17,500 nucleotides of DNA from Symbiodinium natans (GCA_905221605.1 CAJNDS010001447.1:605716-623215), one strand, 5' to 3'. Shown: positions 1 to 7,686, counted from the stretch's first letter. Program-made: numbers and translations. The notes: generated by a model not told the origin, from the letters alone.

Positions 1-43
1 CCCTAAACCCTAAACCCTAAACCCCAAACCCTAAACCCTAAAC
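1..43. repeat. CCCTAAA array at the left window edge
   Basis: Six near-perfect CCCTAAA units, one of them CCCCAAA, run from the first base and stop about 10 bases before the exon candidate at 55. Because equal or longer arrays recur inside the window, this should not be read as a chromosome end. It more likely fills the end of an intron. Confidence 0.9.
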
Positions 44-54
44 CGGTAGCCCAG

Positions 55-102
55 GAAATTCGCGACGCCTCGAGGACGAGCTCGGCGCAGTCGAGCCTCC
101 TG
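55..102 (+). CDS. Exon candidate, upstream gene (gene 1), partial
   Basis: A 48-base island between a CCCAG|G acceptor and a CTG|GTGTGCC donor, open in phase 0 as EIRDASRTSSAQSSLL (16 codons). It is GC-rich and free of the heptamer that flanks it. It joins in phase to the island at 223. The gene begins to the left of the window, so its start and product are unknown. The peptide is polar and Ser-rich and matches no family I recognise. Confidence 0.42.
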
Positions 103-222
103 GTGTGCCACCATGGCTCCTTGGGGTGGATCCTGAAATCGGGATTTTTCGGGTTTAGGGTTTAGGGTTTAGGGTTGAAATCCCGCAAGAAATGGGCCCG
201 TTTACCGATTTGCCCCACGAAG

Positions 223-279
223 GCTCGTACTGCCGCGGAAATTGGGGCTGGAACAGGGGACGGCGGGAGTGCGCCGGAG
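223..279 (+). CDS. Exon candidate, gene 1
   Basis: It follows CACGAAG|G and reads in phase 0 as ARTAAEIGAGTGDGGSAPE, an Ala/Gly-rich, presumably disordered segment. The likely end is the GC-type donor GGAG|GCCTCC at 279. The frame stays open to a TAG at 316, so a slightly later donor (for example GAT|GCCAGA at 288) is also possible. Phase 0 entry matches the exit of the 55-102 island. Confidence 0.38.
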
Positions 280-372
280 GCCTCCGATGCCAGAACCTTG
301 GGAAAGAAATGGAGTTAGGGACACCTAAACCCGAACCCTAAACCCTCCACCCTAAACCCTAGACCCTGAACC

Positions 373-450
373 CTGCTCCGCTGCAGGGTTCATGGCATTC
401 CCCTAAACCCTAAACCCTAAACCCCAAAACCCTAAACCCTAAACCCATCC
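373..450. repeat. CCCTAAA array and intron remainder
   Basis: Between the islands at 223 and 459 there are irregular CCCTAAA/CCCTGAA units and a clean run at 401-447. I see no convincing coding segment here. The short CTGCAG|GG at about 380 is followed by only about 15 non-repeat bases. Confidence 0.8.
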
Positions 451-458
451 TTTATAAG

Positions 459-544
459 GAGCCCCGCGGACAGCAAACCGAAGTCCCAGCTGCGTGGTGC
501 CACGAAGTCAGCACCTCACGGCCCAGGGGCCGCTGGAGCGACAG
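459..544 (+). CDS. Exon candidate, gene 1
   Basis: An 86-base island between TTTATAAG|G and the GC-type donor CGACAG|GCTTTT. Entered in phase 0 it reads EPRGQQTEVPAAWCHEV, then a Ser/Arg/Gly-rich stretch ending ...GRWSD plus two bases. Those two bases match the entry phase of the next island at 736. A second frame (SPADSKPKSQLRGATKS...) is also open and plausible, so the frame is chosen only by phase continuity. Confidence 0.4.
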
Positions 545-569
545 GCTTTTTGGGGTTTTTTGCGGGTTT

Positions 570-583
570 GGGGGGGGGGGGGG
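570..583 (+). repeat. G14 homopolymer
   Basis: Fourteen consecutive G residues head a degenerate TTTAGGG/TGTAGGG array that runs to about 733. Similar runs occur at 4743-4753 (G11), 5698-5714 (C17) and 16224-16236 (C13), always beside degenerate heptamer sequence. Confidence 0.95.
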
Positions 584-733
584 TTTGGGGTTTAGAGGTT
601 TAGGGCGGGTTTAGGGCTGTAGGGGTTTTGGGGTTTGGGGCTGTAGGGGTTTAGGGATTTAGGGGTGTAGGGCTGTAGGGGTGTAGGGGTTTAGGGCTGT
701 AGGGGTTTAGGGGTGTAGGGGTGTAGGGTTTGC
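584..733 (+). repeat. Degenerate TTTAGGG array dominated by a TGTAGGG variant
   Basis: At least 17 heptamer-like units alternate between TTTAGGGG and the variant TGTAGGGG. The variant is locally homogenised here and rare elsewhere, which points to local tandem expansion of a mutated unit. The array fills the intron between the islands at 459 and 736. Confidence 0.9.
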
Positions 734-735
734 AG

Positions 736-778
736 CTTTGAGTCGGCGGAGATGAGGCTCCCGTGTCGGGATGTATAG
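736..778 (+). CDS. Terminal exon candidate, gene 1
   Basis: It follows TTTGCAG. Entered with one base completing the previous codon, it reads F-E-S-A-E-M-R-L-P-C-R-D-V and stops at TAG 776-778. The acceptor is followed by C instead of G, which is a mild exception to the window's pattern. No recognisable domain. The 3' UTR would run into the inverted-repeat element at 841. Confidence 0.33.
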
Positions 779-836
779 CGAGTAGACACCAAGATGTAGT
801 GGCTTCTTGCGTCCCTATTTATAATGCGGCACCTCA

Positions 837-939
837 TATTCTTACTGGCTCAAAACCAAACTGTTCAACTTTTGGGCTTCTTATAAGGTAGTTTATTCTT
901 TCAACTTTTATTTCCTTGGGTTTTGGGCCAGTAAGTATT
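837..939. mobile_element. 95-bp TIR element (MITE-like) with TATT flanking duplication
   Basis: The element spans 841-935. Its 20-base ends, CTTACTGGCTCAAAACCAAA at 841-860 and the reverse complement of 916-935, match at 18 of 20 positions. The direct 4-base flanks TATT at 837-840 and 936-939 look like a target-site duplication. The internal sequence is AT-rich, carries TCAACTTTT twice, and has no reading frame. Size and structure fit a non-autonomous DNA-transposon derivative; the superfamily cannot be assigned from these ends. Confidence 0.72.
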
Positions 940-940
940 T

Positions 941-1338
941 AGGGTACCCCAAAAGGGATCATGATTTTGACAGCCACCCACATGACTCCCCCGAAGGAGG
1001 AAAAGTCACCGTCATGCAGGATGAGAACAGCACAGCGCAGGCAGTGGGAAACTTCCTGCTGTGCTGGTACGGCTCCCATTGCCCCAGCTCGCCCAGGAAT
1101 CAGGGCCTTGGCTCCGAGGTATGCACAGAGGGCTCGGAATGCTTGGGTGTCACAAGTGAGCCCTTTAACTCCAGCGCCCGTACCAGCAACGAGACTCGCC
1201 ACACCTATCCGGGCGTGAGCCTCCTCTCCTGTCGCTTTGGAACGGTCTGCCGCGGCACATGGTCCACGACCAATGGCATCCGCAAATGCCAGGGGACACT
1301 TGCATGCCGAGGAGTTTGAAGCCCTTGGGGACCAATAT
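941..1338. CDS. Coding-like segment, strand unresolved
   Basis: The minus strand is open for about 130 codons (1338 down to 943) with natural composition, including ...CPLAFADAIGRGPCAADRSK near its start and ...PAQQEVSHCLRCAVLILHD later. The plus strand also offers a good exon: ATGCAG|G at 1019/1020 to GAG|GTATGC at 1119/1120, read as DENSTAQAVGNFLLCWYGS followed by HCPSS and so on. The plus frame stays open to 1319 with six cysteines in its second half. Both strands cannot easily be genuine. The minus reading could be a retroelement or other repeat fragment in antisense. I do not recognise either product. Confidence 0.35.
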
Positions 1339-1530
1339 CAAAAAGTCTTTGTGGAATTATAGTGGCACAGGGTAGATAACTCAATAACCCCGATCGTAGG
1401 GTTCATTTGGTTTCCAGGGTCCTGCTCACGCAAAGAACGGCCCAGTTCTGTTTGCTTGGGTAGGCAAAACAGGCCAGTTCTCTGAATGATGGTTGCTATT
1501 TGGGGGCACTTAAACGTTAACGCCTTTTAG

Positions 1531-1731
1531 GTGCAAGGGTCTGTATTATAGGTAGAAACCCCCTTCGTCAACAGGGGCCACCATATAGAGAACTGCAGGA
1601 AATTGCAATAAAAGTTGTACAGGCAGATCAAGCTGCGGAAGCTTATGTACAGGAGGGTGCTGCAAGAACATTTGCAGGCCACTTTTTCGCTCCGCATCTG
1701 TGCGGGTCGAAGAGGAAGATGCTCGTTTCGG
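1531..1731 (+). CDS. Exon candidate, gene 2
   Basis: This is one of the clearest islands. After CCTTTTAG it is open for 67 codons: ...CIIGRNPLRQQGPPYRELQE, then IAIKVVQADQAAEAYVQEG, then AARTFAGHFFAPHLCGS and KRKMLVS. A GT donor (TCGG|GTTGAGGG) at 1732 removes the in-frame TGA at 1734. The middle (KVVQADQAAEAYVQ) looks helical. It exits in phase 1, matching the next island at 2930. The acceptor could instead be GCAAG|G a few bases inside. Family unknown. Longer frames on both strands over 1615-1945 are shadows of it or random. Confidence 0.55.
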
Positions 1732-2929
1732 GTTGAGGGTTTAAGGCAGGATTTTGGGGTTCAGTTAGGACGCGGTTGGTTGCGGGACCATCAAACTTGG
1801 CATCAGACGACCTGTGTCGACCCTGCGCAGAAGCTGGGAGGAACACAGCAGCATCATTCGCAAGCACGCGATTCGATCTGGGAAGCTCAGTGGCTGTGAC
1901 TGGGCTACCTAGCAGCTGAGCCTCACTTTTGAACGCGACCGGCAAGGGCAGAGGAGCGGCAGTGATGGCTCTTAGCGCAAAAGGAAGCCCTTCAAGGACC
2001 GGGAGTAGGCCCGTTTTTTCCTTTTTTTAGGGTTGGGGTTCCCTTGTAAGCCCCTTAAAACCAGAGCACCCTTTTTATTCCTAGGTTACTCCCGGGTCTA
2101 GCCTTCAACAAGTCAGGGTTGATATGCGCATGAGGGGCATTTGGGGTGCAGGCGCTGTGTTGCCTGAAGAACCCAAAAGCCCTGTCATTACAAAACCCCT
2201 GGCTCTTGAGGTATGATTTGGACTTTACAACCCTGCAGTCTCACTAAGATGTACGTTTCATGCTTTATCTTGTTCAAAGCCTAAACCCTAAACCCATTTA
2301 CTAAACCCAATTTCTTGCTTGGGGTTCGAAGGGGAAGTGGACCTTCGACTTTCCCACCCTCGGCCCCTAAACCCTATACATTTCGACCAACTTCTCCCCT
2401 CCTTTCAAGCGGTATTCTTAGAGGTTTTGAGGAGCTAAAGTCTTTTAGGCTTAGGGTTTAAAGCTCAACAGCCCCAAAGGGGAATTCCTAAACCCTTCGG
2501 GTTTATGGCCTAGGGAACCTAAACTTCGAGATTCATAGGTTTGCCTACCTTTTCCTTACGGGAGTTGCCCCAAAAAAATGCTTGGTTTGCGGGTTCCCCT
2601 CGCTGGACGCTACTGAAAGAATGAATTCCCCTGTCGTGAAAATTGCCCAAGGTGCCTTAAACCCTCAAGCCTAAACACTGGACGCTTTTCACCCGCCCAA
2701 GCCAAGCGCCGAAGTGCGATTACTTGAAGCCCTGAACTCTCGACGCGAGAGAGCCCCAACAACTGCAAACTCCGATTTTTTCCTCAACCCTAAACCCTAA
2801 ACCCTAAACCCTAAACCCTAAACCCTAAACCCTAAACCCTAAACCCTAAACCCTAAACCCCTGCGTTTAGGGCGTAGGGTGTAGAGGGTTTAAGGATGCC
2901 ATCCTCACCTCTAGACCCCCGTTCCACAG
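1732..2929 (+). other. Putative intron, gene 2
   Basis: 1.2 kb of heptamer-related and unique sequence. A weakly coding-like stretch at 1800-1905 is open in more than one frame, for example VSTLRRSWEEHSSIIRKHA, and could be an extra exon, but no boundary pair is convincing. Scattered CCCTAAA copies lie at 2280-2520 and a clean array at 2786-2860. Confidence 0.4.
2786..2860. repeat. Perfect CCCTAAA array, about 11 units
   Basis: Uninterrupted CCCTAAA units from 2786 to 2860, followed directly by CTGCG and then TTTAGGG-type units, so two orientations meet tail to tail at about 2861-2871. The perfect copies suggest recent addition or expansion. Confidence 0.95.
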
Positions 2930-2996
2930 GCGTGCTGTGGTATGCCGCGGTGGCCGAAGTGCCTCTGGAGGAAGGCCTGGGGTGCATGCGGAGTAC
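2930..2996 (+). CDS. Exon candidate, gene 2
   Basis: A 67-base island between a pyrimidine-rich CCCCCGTTCCACAG|G acceptor and an AGTAC|GTAGGC donor. Entered in phase 1 it reads (G)VLWYAAVAEVPLEEGLGCM then RS plus two bases. The phase matches the exits and entries of the islands at 1531 and 3354. The other two frames are also open but less protein-like. Product unknown. Confidence 0.5.
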
Positions 2997-3197
2997 GTAG
3001 GCTGTAGGGTTTAGGGTTTAGGGTTTAGGGCTTAGCAAGGTTTGGAGTTGAGATATTTTGAGGCTCTTCAGCCCAAAACCCTGTGGCCTGTAGCCCCCTA
3101 AACACTCATCCCAAACTCCCTGAAGCCCTAGACCTTCCTGGGCCGGCTTCCCGCGCCTGTGTTGCAGATCTCGTCATACCTCAAAATGGAACATTTT

Positions 3198-3248
3198 CAC
3201 AACACACACACACACATATATATATATATACACATGTATTTATATATG

Positions 3249-3279
<31 letters not shown>

Positions 3280-3309
3280 GTATATACATGTATATATATA
3301 TATATACAC
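3198..3309. repeat. CA/TA microsatellite
   Basis: A (CA)n run passes into (TA)n interrupted by CATGTA and TTTATT motifs. The long open frames in it (Tyr/Ile repeats) are products of the repeat. It lies in a putative intron of gene 2. Confidence 0.95.
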
Positions 3310-3353
3310 AGAGTTACGTTTACACAGCTCTTAACCCGAATCCCTTTGAGAAG

Positions 3354-3400
3354 GTGGACTGCGCGACACGCTCGCGGAGGCCACTTTAGAGTTTGCCCAG
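3354..3400 (+). CDS. Exon candidate, gene 2
   Basis: It follows GAGAAG|G. Entered in phase 2 it reads (T)WTARHARGGHFRVCP plus one base, ending at the GC-type donor CCCAG|GCCAGG. The frame stays open to 3447, so a later donor such as GGAA|GTTTAG at 3438 is possible. Phase agrees with the island at 2930 and, if nothing intervenes, with those at 4539 or 5337. Confidence 0.4.
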
Positions 3401-3438
3401 GCCAGGATTTGCTCTCTGTCGCAAGATTGTTTAGGAAG

Positions 3439-3567
3439 TTTAGGGTTTAGGGTTTATAGGGTTTAGGGTTCAGGGTTCAGGGTTTAGGGTTTAGGGTTCA
3501 GGGTTCAGGGTTCAGGGTTCAGGGTTCAGGGTTCAGGGTTCAGGGTTTAGGGTTTAGGGTTTAGGGG
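3439..3567 (+). repeat. Mixed TTTAGGG/TTCAGGG array
   Basis: About 18 heptamers. TTTAGGG units at both ends flank blocks of TTCAGGG, including a run of eight. The block structure indicates that a T-to-C variant was amplified locally. GGGTTYA degeneracy is also known from Plasmodium telomeres, but here it is confined to this array and a few scattered copies. Confidence 0.93.
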
Positions 3568-4538
3568 GCTTAGAGGGTGGAAGGTTTTGGAGATTCGGGT
3601 TTGAGGATTTAGGGTTTGAGCGTTGAGGGGCTTAGGGCTTGAATTGGAGGGAGTCATAGCCCAGTGTTGGCGAGCCTGGGGCCTGCGAAGTCGTTTTGGA
3701 GTCACAAGCCCTCGCTCGACCCTCTATTGACAAAAAACGCCCACTCGAACTGGAACCAACCGCTGTGATCAACCCTGAACCCCACGTAGTCCCAGCTGGT
3801 ACTCTAAACCCTAAACCCCAGACCCTAAACCCGAAACCCTAACCAATCTCTGAGATCCGCCAAGCAACCCAACGACAGCTTCCCAGATGTTCCACATGGG
3901 GGCTTCCGAAATCAGGGGTACCTTATTGGGGTCCTTATTATAAGGGAATACTCCGTTTTGGGGTCTATATTAGGGGCTCCTATTTGCGTGAAACCCCACA
4001 TCATGAAGCCATGGTATGGTGAGTCCTTGTGCACTTCAGCCAGACGTCTTGAGCGCCTTGCTATGAGGTTTTTGTGCCCAAAGGTTTGGCTATTTTGAGC
4101 CTAAGGGTAAACCCTGAAATCTGAAGCAACGCCAGGCGCCAAGCTACCAACTGGCTTGCTTGACGCGCCTCGGATGTGACCGGACATGACCACTCCGGTT
4201 TTGGTGTCGAAGCTTTTGTATCACTACCCGAAACTCTCTGTAAATCCTAAACCCCTGCAAGCCGTCCGTCCGAAGGCTCGCTTCACAGCTTTTTGGGGGC
4301 GCGGAAAAAACATGGCATTTCTAGCTGCCGCTTCTTTTCAGGTTTCAGAACCCCATACAGGCTCAAAATAGCCCCAAAACCATTATTTAATGTAAGGCCT
4401 TTGGGCCCAAAAAGCCTCAAAATAAGAGTCCTTGGAGCCTTAGGCACCCTGACTCCCATGCCGGCTACGTCGTAAAATCCTGAAGTCTAAGCCCGATGAT
4501 CCCTGAGCCAGAGCCTTGTCAAAAGTTAAGACTGCCAG
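3568..4538 (+). other. Putative intron region, gene 2, with weak exon candidates
   Basis: Mostly heptamer remnants and unique sequence. Three short coding-like pieces have usable borders. From 3665, after CCCAG, a frame reads ...LASLGPAKSFWSHKPSLDPL. At 4040-4067, between CTTCAG and ATGAG|GTTTTT, there is ARRLERLAM. At 4276-4341, between CGAAG|G and TTTCAG|GTTTCAG, there is ARFTAFWGRGKNMAFLAAAS. Their phases do not form one consistent chain with their neighbours, so I do not call them exons individually. Confidence 0.3.
4394..4443. repeat. Dispersed 50-bp repeat, copy 1
   Basis: It begins AAGGCCTTTGGGCCCAAAAA and continues into AGAGTCCTTGGAGCCTTAGG. A close copy lies at 5790-5837. Neither copy has clear terminal inverted repeats, though the start contains the near-palindrome AAGGCCTTTGGGCC. 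Confidence 0.85.
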
Positions 4539-4644
4539 GACCTCTTGCTCCCCTGAAGCTTTGGTGTAGCGTCTTGGGAACCGAATCAGAGACATCCCTC
4601 GAAATTCCCAAACCTCAGTGCCGCCCTGAACTCGAAGCCTGGGA
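4539..4644 (+). CDS. Exon candidate, gene 2
   Basis: A 50-codon frame runs from ATG 4496 to TAG 4646-4648. A likely exon start inside it is CTGCCAG|G at 4538/4539. From there it reads PLAPLKLWCSVLGTESE then TSLEIPKPQCRPELEAW. Codon choice is natural and heptamer repeats begin exactly where the frame ends. Phase 1 entry fits the exit at 3400. The donor is unclear; a GA-type donor near 4643 or GT at CCTCA|GTGCCG are options. Function unknown. Confidence 0.35.
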
Positions 4645-5336
4645 TTAGGGGTTCAGGGTTTAGGGTTTAGGGTAGCCCCTAGATTTCAAAATGCCTAGAA
4701 GCCTGAAGGCAAGCTGCTGCAAAGCTGCAGCTTAGGTGGGGAGGGGGGGGGGGAAAGAAGTTGGGGCGCGGGTTTAGGCAGGGGGTAATTTGAATTTGAG
4801 GCACTCTGGTCTGGGGGTTTAGGGTTTAGGGTTTAGGGTTTAGGGTTTAGGGTTTAGGGGTTAGGGGTTTCGGGCTCAAGCTTTAGGGGCTTAGGTTTTT
4901 TGGGGCTTGGGCTTGTGATGTGGGGGCCTAGTTCGGGTTTAGAAGGTTAGCTGCCAAGTTCTTCCTAGGGAGTCACTAGAATGCGGTACCCTTTCAAAAG
5001 CCCCCAAAAAGTTACGTGAGGACCCCCCCTCTTCCCTAGTTCTCTACGAAGAACCACTACGCCACGGGTAACCCCAAACCCTGAACCCTCAACTCTGTCT
5101 AGGGTTTAGGGTGTAGAGCTTAGGGTTAGGTTAGGGCTTAGGGTTTTCCACTGTGGTCCTTGGTTCCTTTCAAAAGTACCCATTGGTAAAACGGGAGCTG
5201 TTTTGATATCGAGGTTGCTGGGGATTCCAAGGGAAGCTTTAGTTATAAGGCTTAAGAAATTTAGGAGTTTTGTTTTTGACACGTTCCGCAGAAGTTTGTA
5301 GTGACTGGATTAGGGAGGTTTGAGTTTAGGCTTCAG
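4645..5336 (+). other. Putative intron, gene 2
   Basis: It contains a G11 tract (4743-4753), a TTTAGGG array of about seven units at 4817-4860, further degenerate units at 5087-5145, and unique sequence. I see no supported coding segment. Confidence 0.5.
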
Positions 5337-5441
5337 GGGCTTCACGGAGTGCAGTCTTGAGCGGCCTTAGCGATGTCGGACTCGTTGAGCAAACCAATTT
5401 GGGACAAGCCCTCGGGAAGGAGAAGTTACTCAGTTGCAGGG
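5337..5441 (+). CDS. Exon candidate, gene 2
   Basis: It follows TTTAGGCTTCAG|GG. Entered in phase 1 it reads ASRSAVLSGLSDVGLVEQ, then TNLGQALGKEKLLSCR, with a GT donor at AGGG|GTAGCG. The frame would otherwise run to a TGA at 5474, inside an inverted-repeat element that starts at 5462. This is among the best protein-like stretches in gene 2. Its exit phase with this donor (1) does not match the entry at 5987 (2), so either an exon is missing or the donor differs. Confidence 0.45.
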
Positions 5442-5461
5442 GTAGCGGGGTCAAGGGACTA

Positions 5462-5600
5462 AAGGAGGGACCCTGATAAGGGGCCTTTGGGGATATTTAG
5501 GGGTTATCTAGCGTCTACTTAGGTATATAGGGGCCATATAAGGTAGATTGGGGTTCTATAGCGGAATAAGATTACGGGTCTCTTCTCGAGGTCCCTCCTT
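5462..5600. mobile_element. 139-bp TIR element (MITE-like)
   Basis: Ends at 5462-5485 and 5577-5600 are inverted repeats matching at 19 of 24 positions, with the outermost 11 bases (AAGGAGGGACC) identical. The interior is AT-richer and non-coding. No clear target duplication. It sits in the putative intron after the 5337 island; the overlap of its left end with the open frame there is probably coincidental. Confidence 0.55.
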
Positions 5601-5697
5601 ATACCCCTTAAATGAGGGTGTGCACCTGTCCAATCTCCTAAACCACACAGCCCAAGCAACTCCACCCCAAACCCTGAACCTACACTATAACCGACAA

Positions 5698-5714
5698 CCC
5701 CCCCCCCCCCCCCC
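5698..5714 (+). repeat. C17 homopolymer
   Basis: Seventeen C residues in a C-rich stretch between the TIR element and the second 50-bp repeat copy. Open frames rich in Pro across it are artefacts of the tract. Confidence 0.93.
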
Positions 5715-5789
5715 AAGCCCAACTAACTTGACCGAAATCTTTAACCCTAAGCCTCACGACCCTAAGCTCAACTCTTGCCCTTTTACAAC

Positions 5790-5837
5790 AAGGCCTTTGG
5801 GCCCAAAAAGCTTAAAACAGAGTCCTTAGAGCCTTGG
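5790..5837. repeat. Dispersed 50-bp repeat, copy 2
   Basis: It shares AAGGCCTTTGGGCCCAAAAA and the AGAGTCCTT-GAGCCTT tail with 4394-4443, with a few substitutions and a short indel. Same orientation as copy 1. Confidence 0.85.
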
Positions 5838-5852
5838 GGTTAAACTACTTCA

Positions 5853-5962
5853 ACTCCAAACCCTAAACCCCAAGCCCCAAACCTTAAACCCTAAACCCTA
5901 ACCCCCAAAGCTTAAACCCTAAACCTTAAACCCTAAACCTTAAACCCTAAACCCTAAACCCT
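5853..5962. repeat. CCCTAAA/CCTTAAA array
   Basis: About 14 heptamers in which CCCTAAA alternates with CCTTAAA and CCCCAAA. It ends in CCTCCTCCCTCC, which forms the pyrimidine tract of the acceptor at 5986. Confidence 0.9.
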
Positions 5963-5986
5963 CCTCCCTCCTAAACCACCCACCAG

Positions 5987-6077
5987 GGCCCCACGCCTTC
6001 TGGGCTCGGCCGCCGCCGCGGCGCGCAGCCGCGCGGAGGCCGCCGCGCTGAGCGCGCAGGACGCTGCCGGGTTTGCG
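5987..6077 (+). CDS. Exon candidate, gene 2
   Basis: A very GC-rich, CpG-dense island between CCACCCACCAG|G and GCG|GTCCTGG. In phase 2 it reads APRLLGSAAAAARSRAEAA then ALSAQDAAGFA, an Ala-rich, probably helical stretch. It exits in phase 0, which matches the short terminal island at 6551. Ala-rich low complexity is common in GC-rich algal proteins and gives no function. Confidence 0.45.
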
Positions 6078-6550
6078 GTCCTGGGGGGATTAGGGGTTAG
6101 GGGTGAGGGATTAGGGTTTGGGGGTTAGGGTTTATGGGGTTTAGGGTTTAGGGCTAGTTTAGGGGTTAGGGGTGAGGGGCTAGGGTGGGATTAGAGGTGG
6201 GGTTTTGCGTTTTTTTTAGGTTTCGAGGATTTTTGAGTTTTAGGTTTTTGGGTGTTTTTGGAATTTAGGATTTAGGGTGTGGGATGGGGGGTTGACTGAA
6301 CTCAGGGTTCAGGGCCGTCTAGGCTTCAGTGTTCACAGTTTTGGGTGCAGGGTTTAGGGACCTTGGTACCCCGCTGGTAGCCTTTTCACGTGCTTGGTTC
6401 AACGTTCCCTAATGAAGTAGCCCACCCAAAAGTGGTATCCTTATCATAATATGACTGGGCTATTGGGTTTCGGGTGTAAGGTTTGCCGTTTGGGGGTTGG
6501 GGTGTTCGGTTTTAGGGTTTAGGGTTTAGGGATGGAGGGTTGGCTTTAAG
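6078..6550 (+). other. Putative intron, gene 2
   Basis: TTTAGGG-derived G/T-rich sequence with many decayed units (6090-6300, 6470-6530) and a unique AT-richer part at 6360-6460. No supported coding segment. Confidence 0.5.
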
Positions 6551-6586
6551 GCTGGACAAGCTTACATGGGTGTTGTGCCAGACTAG
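6551..6586 (+). CDS. Terminal exon candidate, gene 2
   Basis: It follows GGCTTTAAG|G and reads A-G-Q-A-Y-M-G-V-V-P-D in phase 0, then stops at TAG 6584-6586. Phase continues from the 5987-6077 island. At 11 codons it is too short to be convincing alone. No polyadenylation signal is recognisable downstream. Confidence 0.38.
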   Translation, partial: AGQAYMGVVPD

Positions 6587-7214
6587 GGCCTTTTTTTCAG
6601 GGACAGGGCTGGAAGGGCTTCCTCTCTACGAAAGGTACCTAGGTACATGAGTGCAAGAAGGGGCGCCAGTATAGCATCGCCCTCGCTATGGCTTCGGGGT
6701 TGGGTTTGAATTAGGGGGTGGGGGGGGGGGGGCGGGGATTGGGCCGGATTGGGGTTCTTGCAGGACATGGGCTACCAAGCTATGCCAACCATAAACCCTC
6801 AAACCCTCAAACCCTAAACCCCAAACCCAAAACCCTAAGCCCTAAGCCCTAAACCCAACCCCAAACCGGTTTTGCCGGAGCTTGTGCGTGGGCCTTTTGG
6901 TGTTTTTTGCGGTTTACTGTAGGCTTCAGACGAGGGCGCTGCAGTTCAGGGTTGGGGGTTTACAATTCTGTGCTTAAGAAGCCCCGTAAGGGAGACTATT
7001 TCGTTTTGGGCATTGGCGGAGGTTCTTATTTCTTAGGCAAATAGTATTGTAGGGTCCTTATGGGAGTGGGGTTCATGGGATTCAGGAACCTATGGAATTT
7101 TAGGGAAGCTTAGGCAGCCTCAGGGAGTAGTGGGGAGTTTTGGGGAACCTTGGGTACATACTCCCCTTGACCCCCCCCTCCCTTAAGAACCCTATAACGT
7201 GTAGGGTGGCGTAG
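6587..7214 (+). other. Intergenic or intronic stretch
   Basis: It holds a G-rich tract at 6715-6738, heptamers at 6790-6860, and unique sequence. At 6919-6936 the motif GTAGGCTTCAGACGAGGG (one mismatch to 7211-7228) precedes a possible small exon, A-S-D-E-G-A-A from 6923. Otherwise I see nothing supported. Confidence 0.4.
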
Positions 7215-7258
7215 GCTACAGACGAGGGAGGTCTGGACGCAGAGCTGCTGTTTTTGAG
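7215..7258 (+). CDS. Exon candidate, gene 3
   Basis: A 44-base island between GTAG|G and TTTTTGAG|GTGCAG, read in phase 0 as ATDEGGLDAELLFL plus two bases. The start of the island nearly repeats one at 6919-6936. It could feed the frame 7408-7563 in phase 2. Weakly supported on its own. Confidence 0.33.
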
Positions 7259-7406
7259 GTGCAGTGGCTTTGTGCCCTCAGCCTTGCCAAACCCCGAAAC
7301 CCTTAAACCTTAGCCTTAAACACCTAAGCCCCTAAACAGGGGTTAAGCAGCGTTTAGGGTTTAGGGTTTGGGTTTCGCGGACTTTCCCCGATCTTTTTTT
7401 CGCCAG

Positions 7407-7570
7407 CGTTTCGCTCAGACATGCAGAGCGTCCATGGCAAGCTGCACATCAGCAGAATTCAACAAGATCCTTCACTGCGCTTTCTTTTCTACAAAGGGCC
7501 GGGATCAGGTTCCCTCTACGTAGTGGTTCCATGCCAGCGCCAGGATATCAATATCAACACTAAACCCTAA
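7407..7570 (+). CDS. Coding island, gene 3; two frames possible
   Basis: A strong pyrimidine tract (ATCTTTTTTTCGCCAG) precedes 7407, suitable for cis- or spliced-leader trans-splicing. Frame A starts at ATG 7421 and runs 49 codons to TAA 7568-7570: MQSVHGKLHISRIQQDPS, LRFLFYKGPGSGSLYVVV and so on. It fits a first exon with a donor at CTCTAC|GTAGTG (7519) or ATCAG|GTTCCC (7508). Frame B, entered in phase 2 from 7258, runs to TAA 7561-7563 as VSLRHAERPWQAAHQQ and so on. Both have natural composition; I favour A slightly. If A is spliced at 7519, phase 0 entry at 7876 would fuse it to the gene at 7897. Confidence 0.5.
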
Positions 7571-7686
7571 ACCCCAAACCCTAGGTACTTCCCTTGCCCG
7601 ACCCCAAGGCGCCCTAATCCCTGAGCCCCCCCGAGCCTGTTAGCAGCCCGAAGCCCGCAGACGACCTGACAGTTTGCAGCGCAAAT

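Noticed and set aside
1-45. True chromosome end (telomere) at the left edge
   Set aside because: Only six units, and longer arrays occur repeatedly inside the window in both orientations. A coding-like island starts 10 bases later.
4085-4099. Short palindrome GGCTATTTTGAGCC as a regulatory site
   Set aside because: A six-base stem with one such site and no gene start nearby; expected by chance in 17.5 kb.
4084-4104. Relic of the dinoflagellate spliced leader (TTTGGCTATTTTGAGCCTAAG)
   Set aside because: It resembles the leader as I remember it only loosely, with several mismatches and an altered order near the end. Not followed by a coding start.
5519-6768. Gly-, Val- or Pro-rich ORFs at 5519-5829 and 6583-6768
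   Set aside because: They run through homopolymer C or G tracts and the inverted-repeat element. Composition comes from the tracts.
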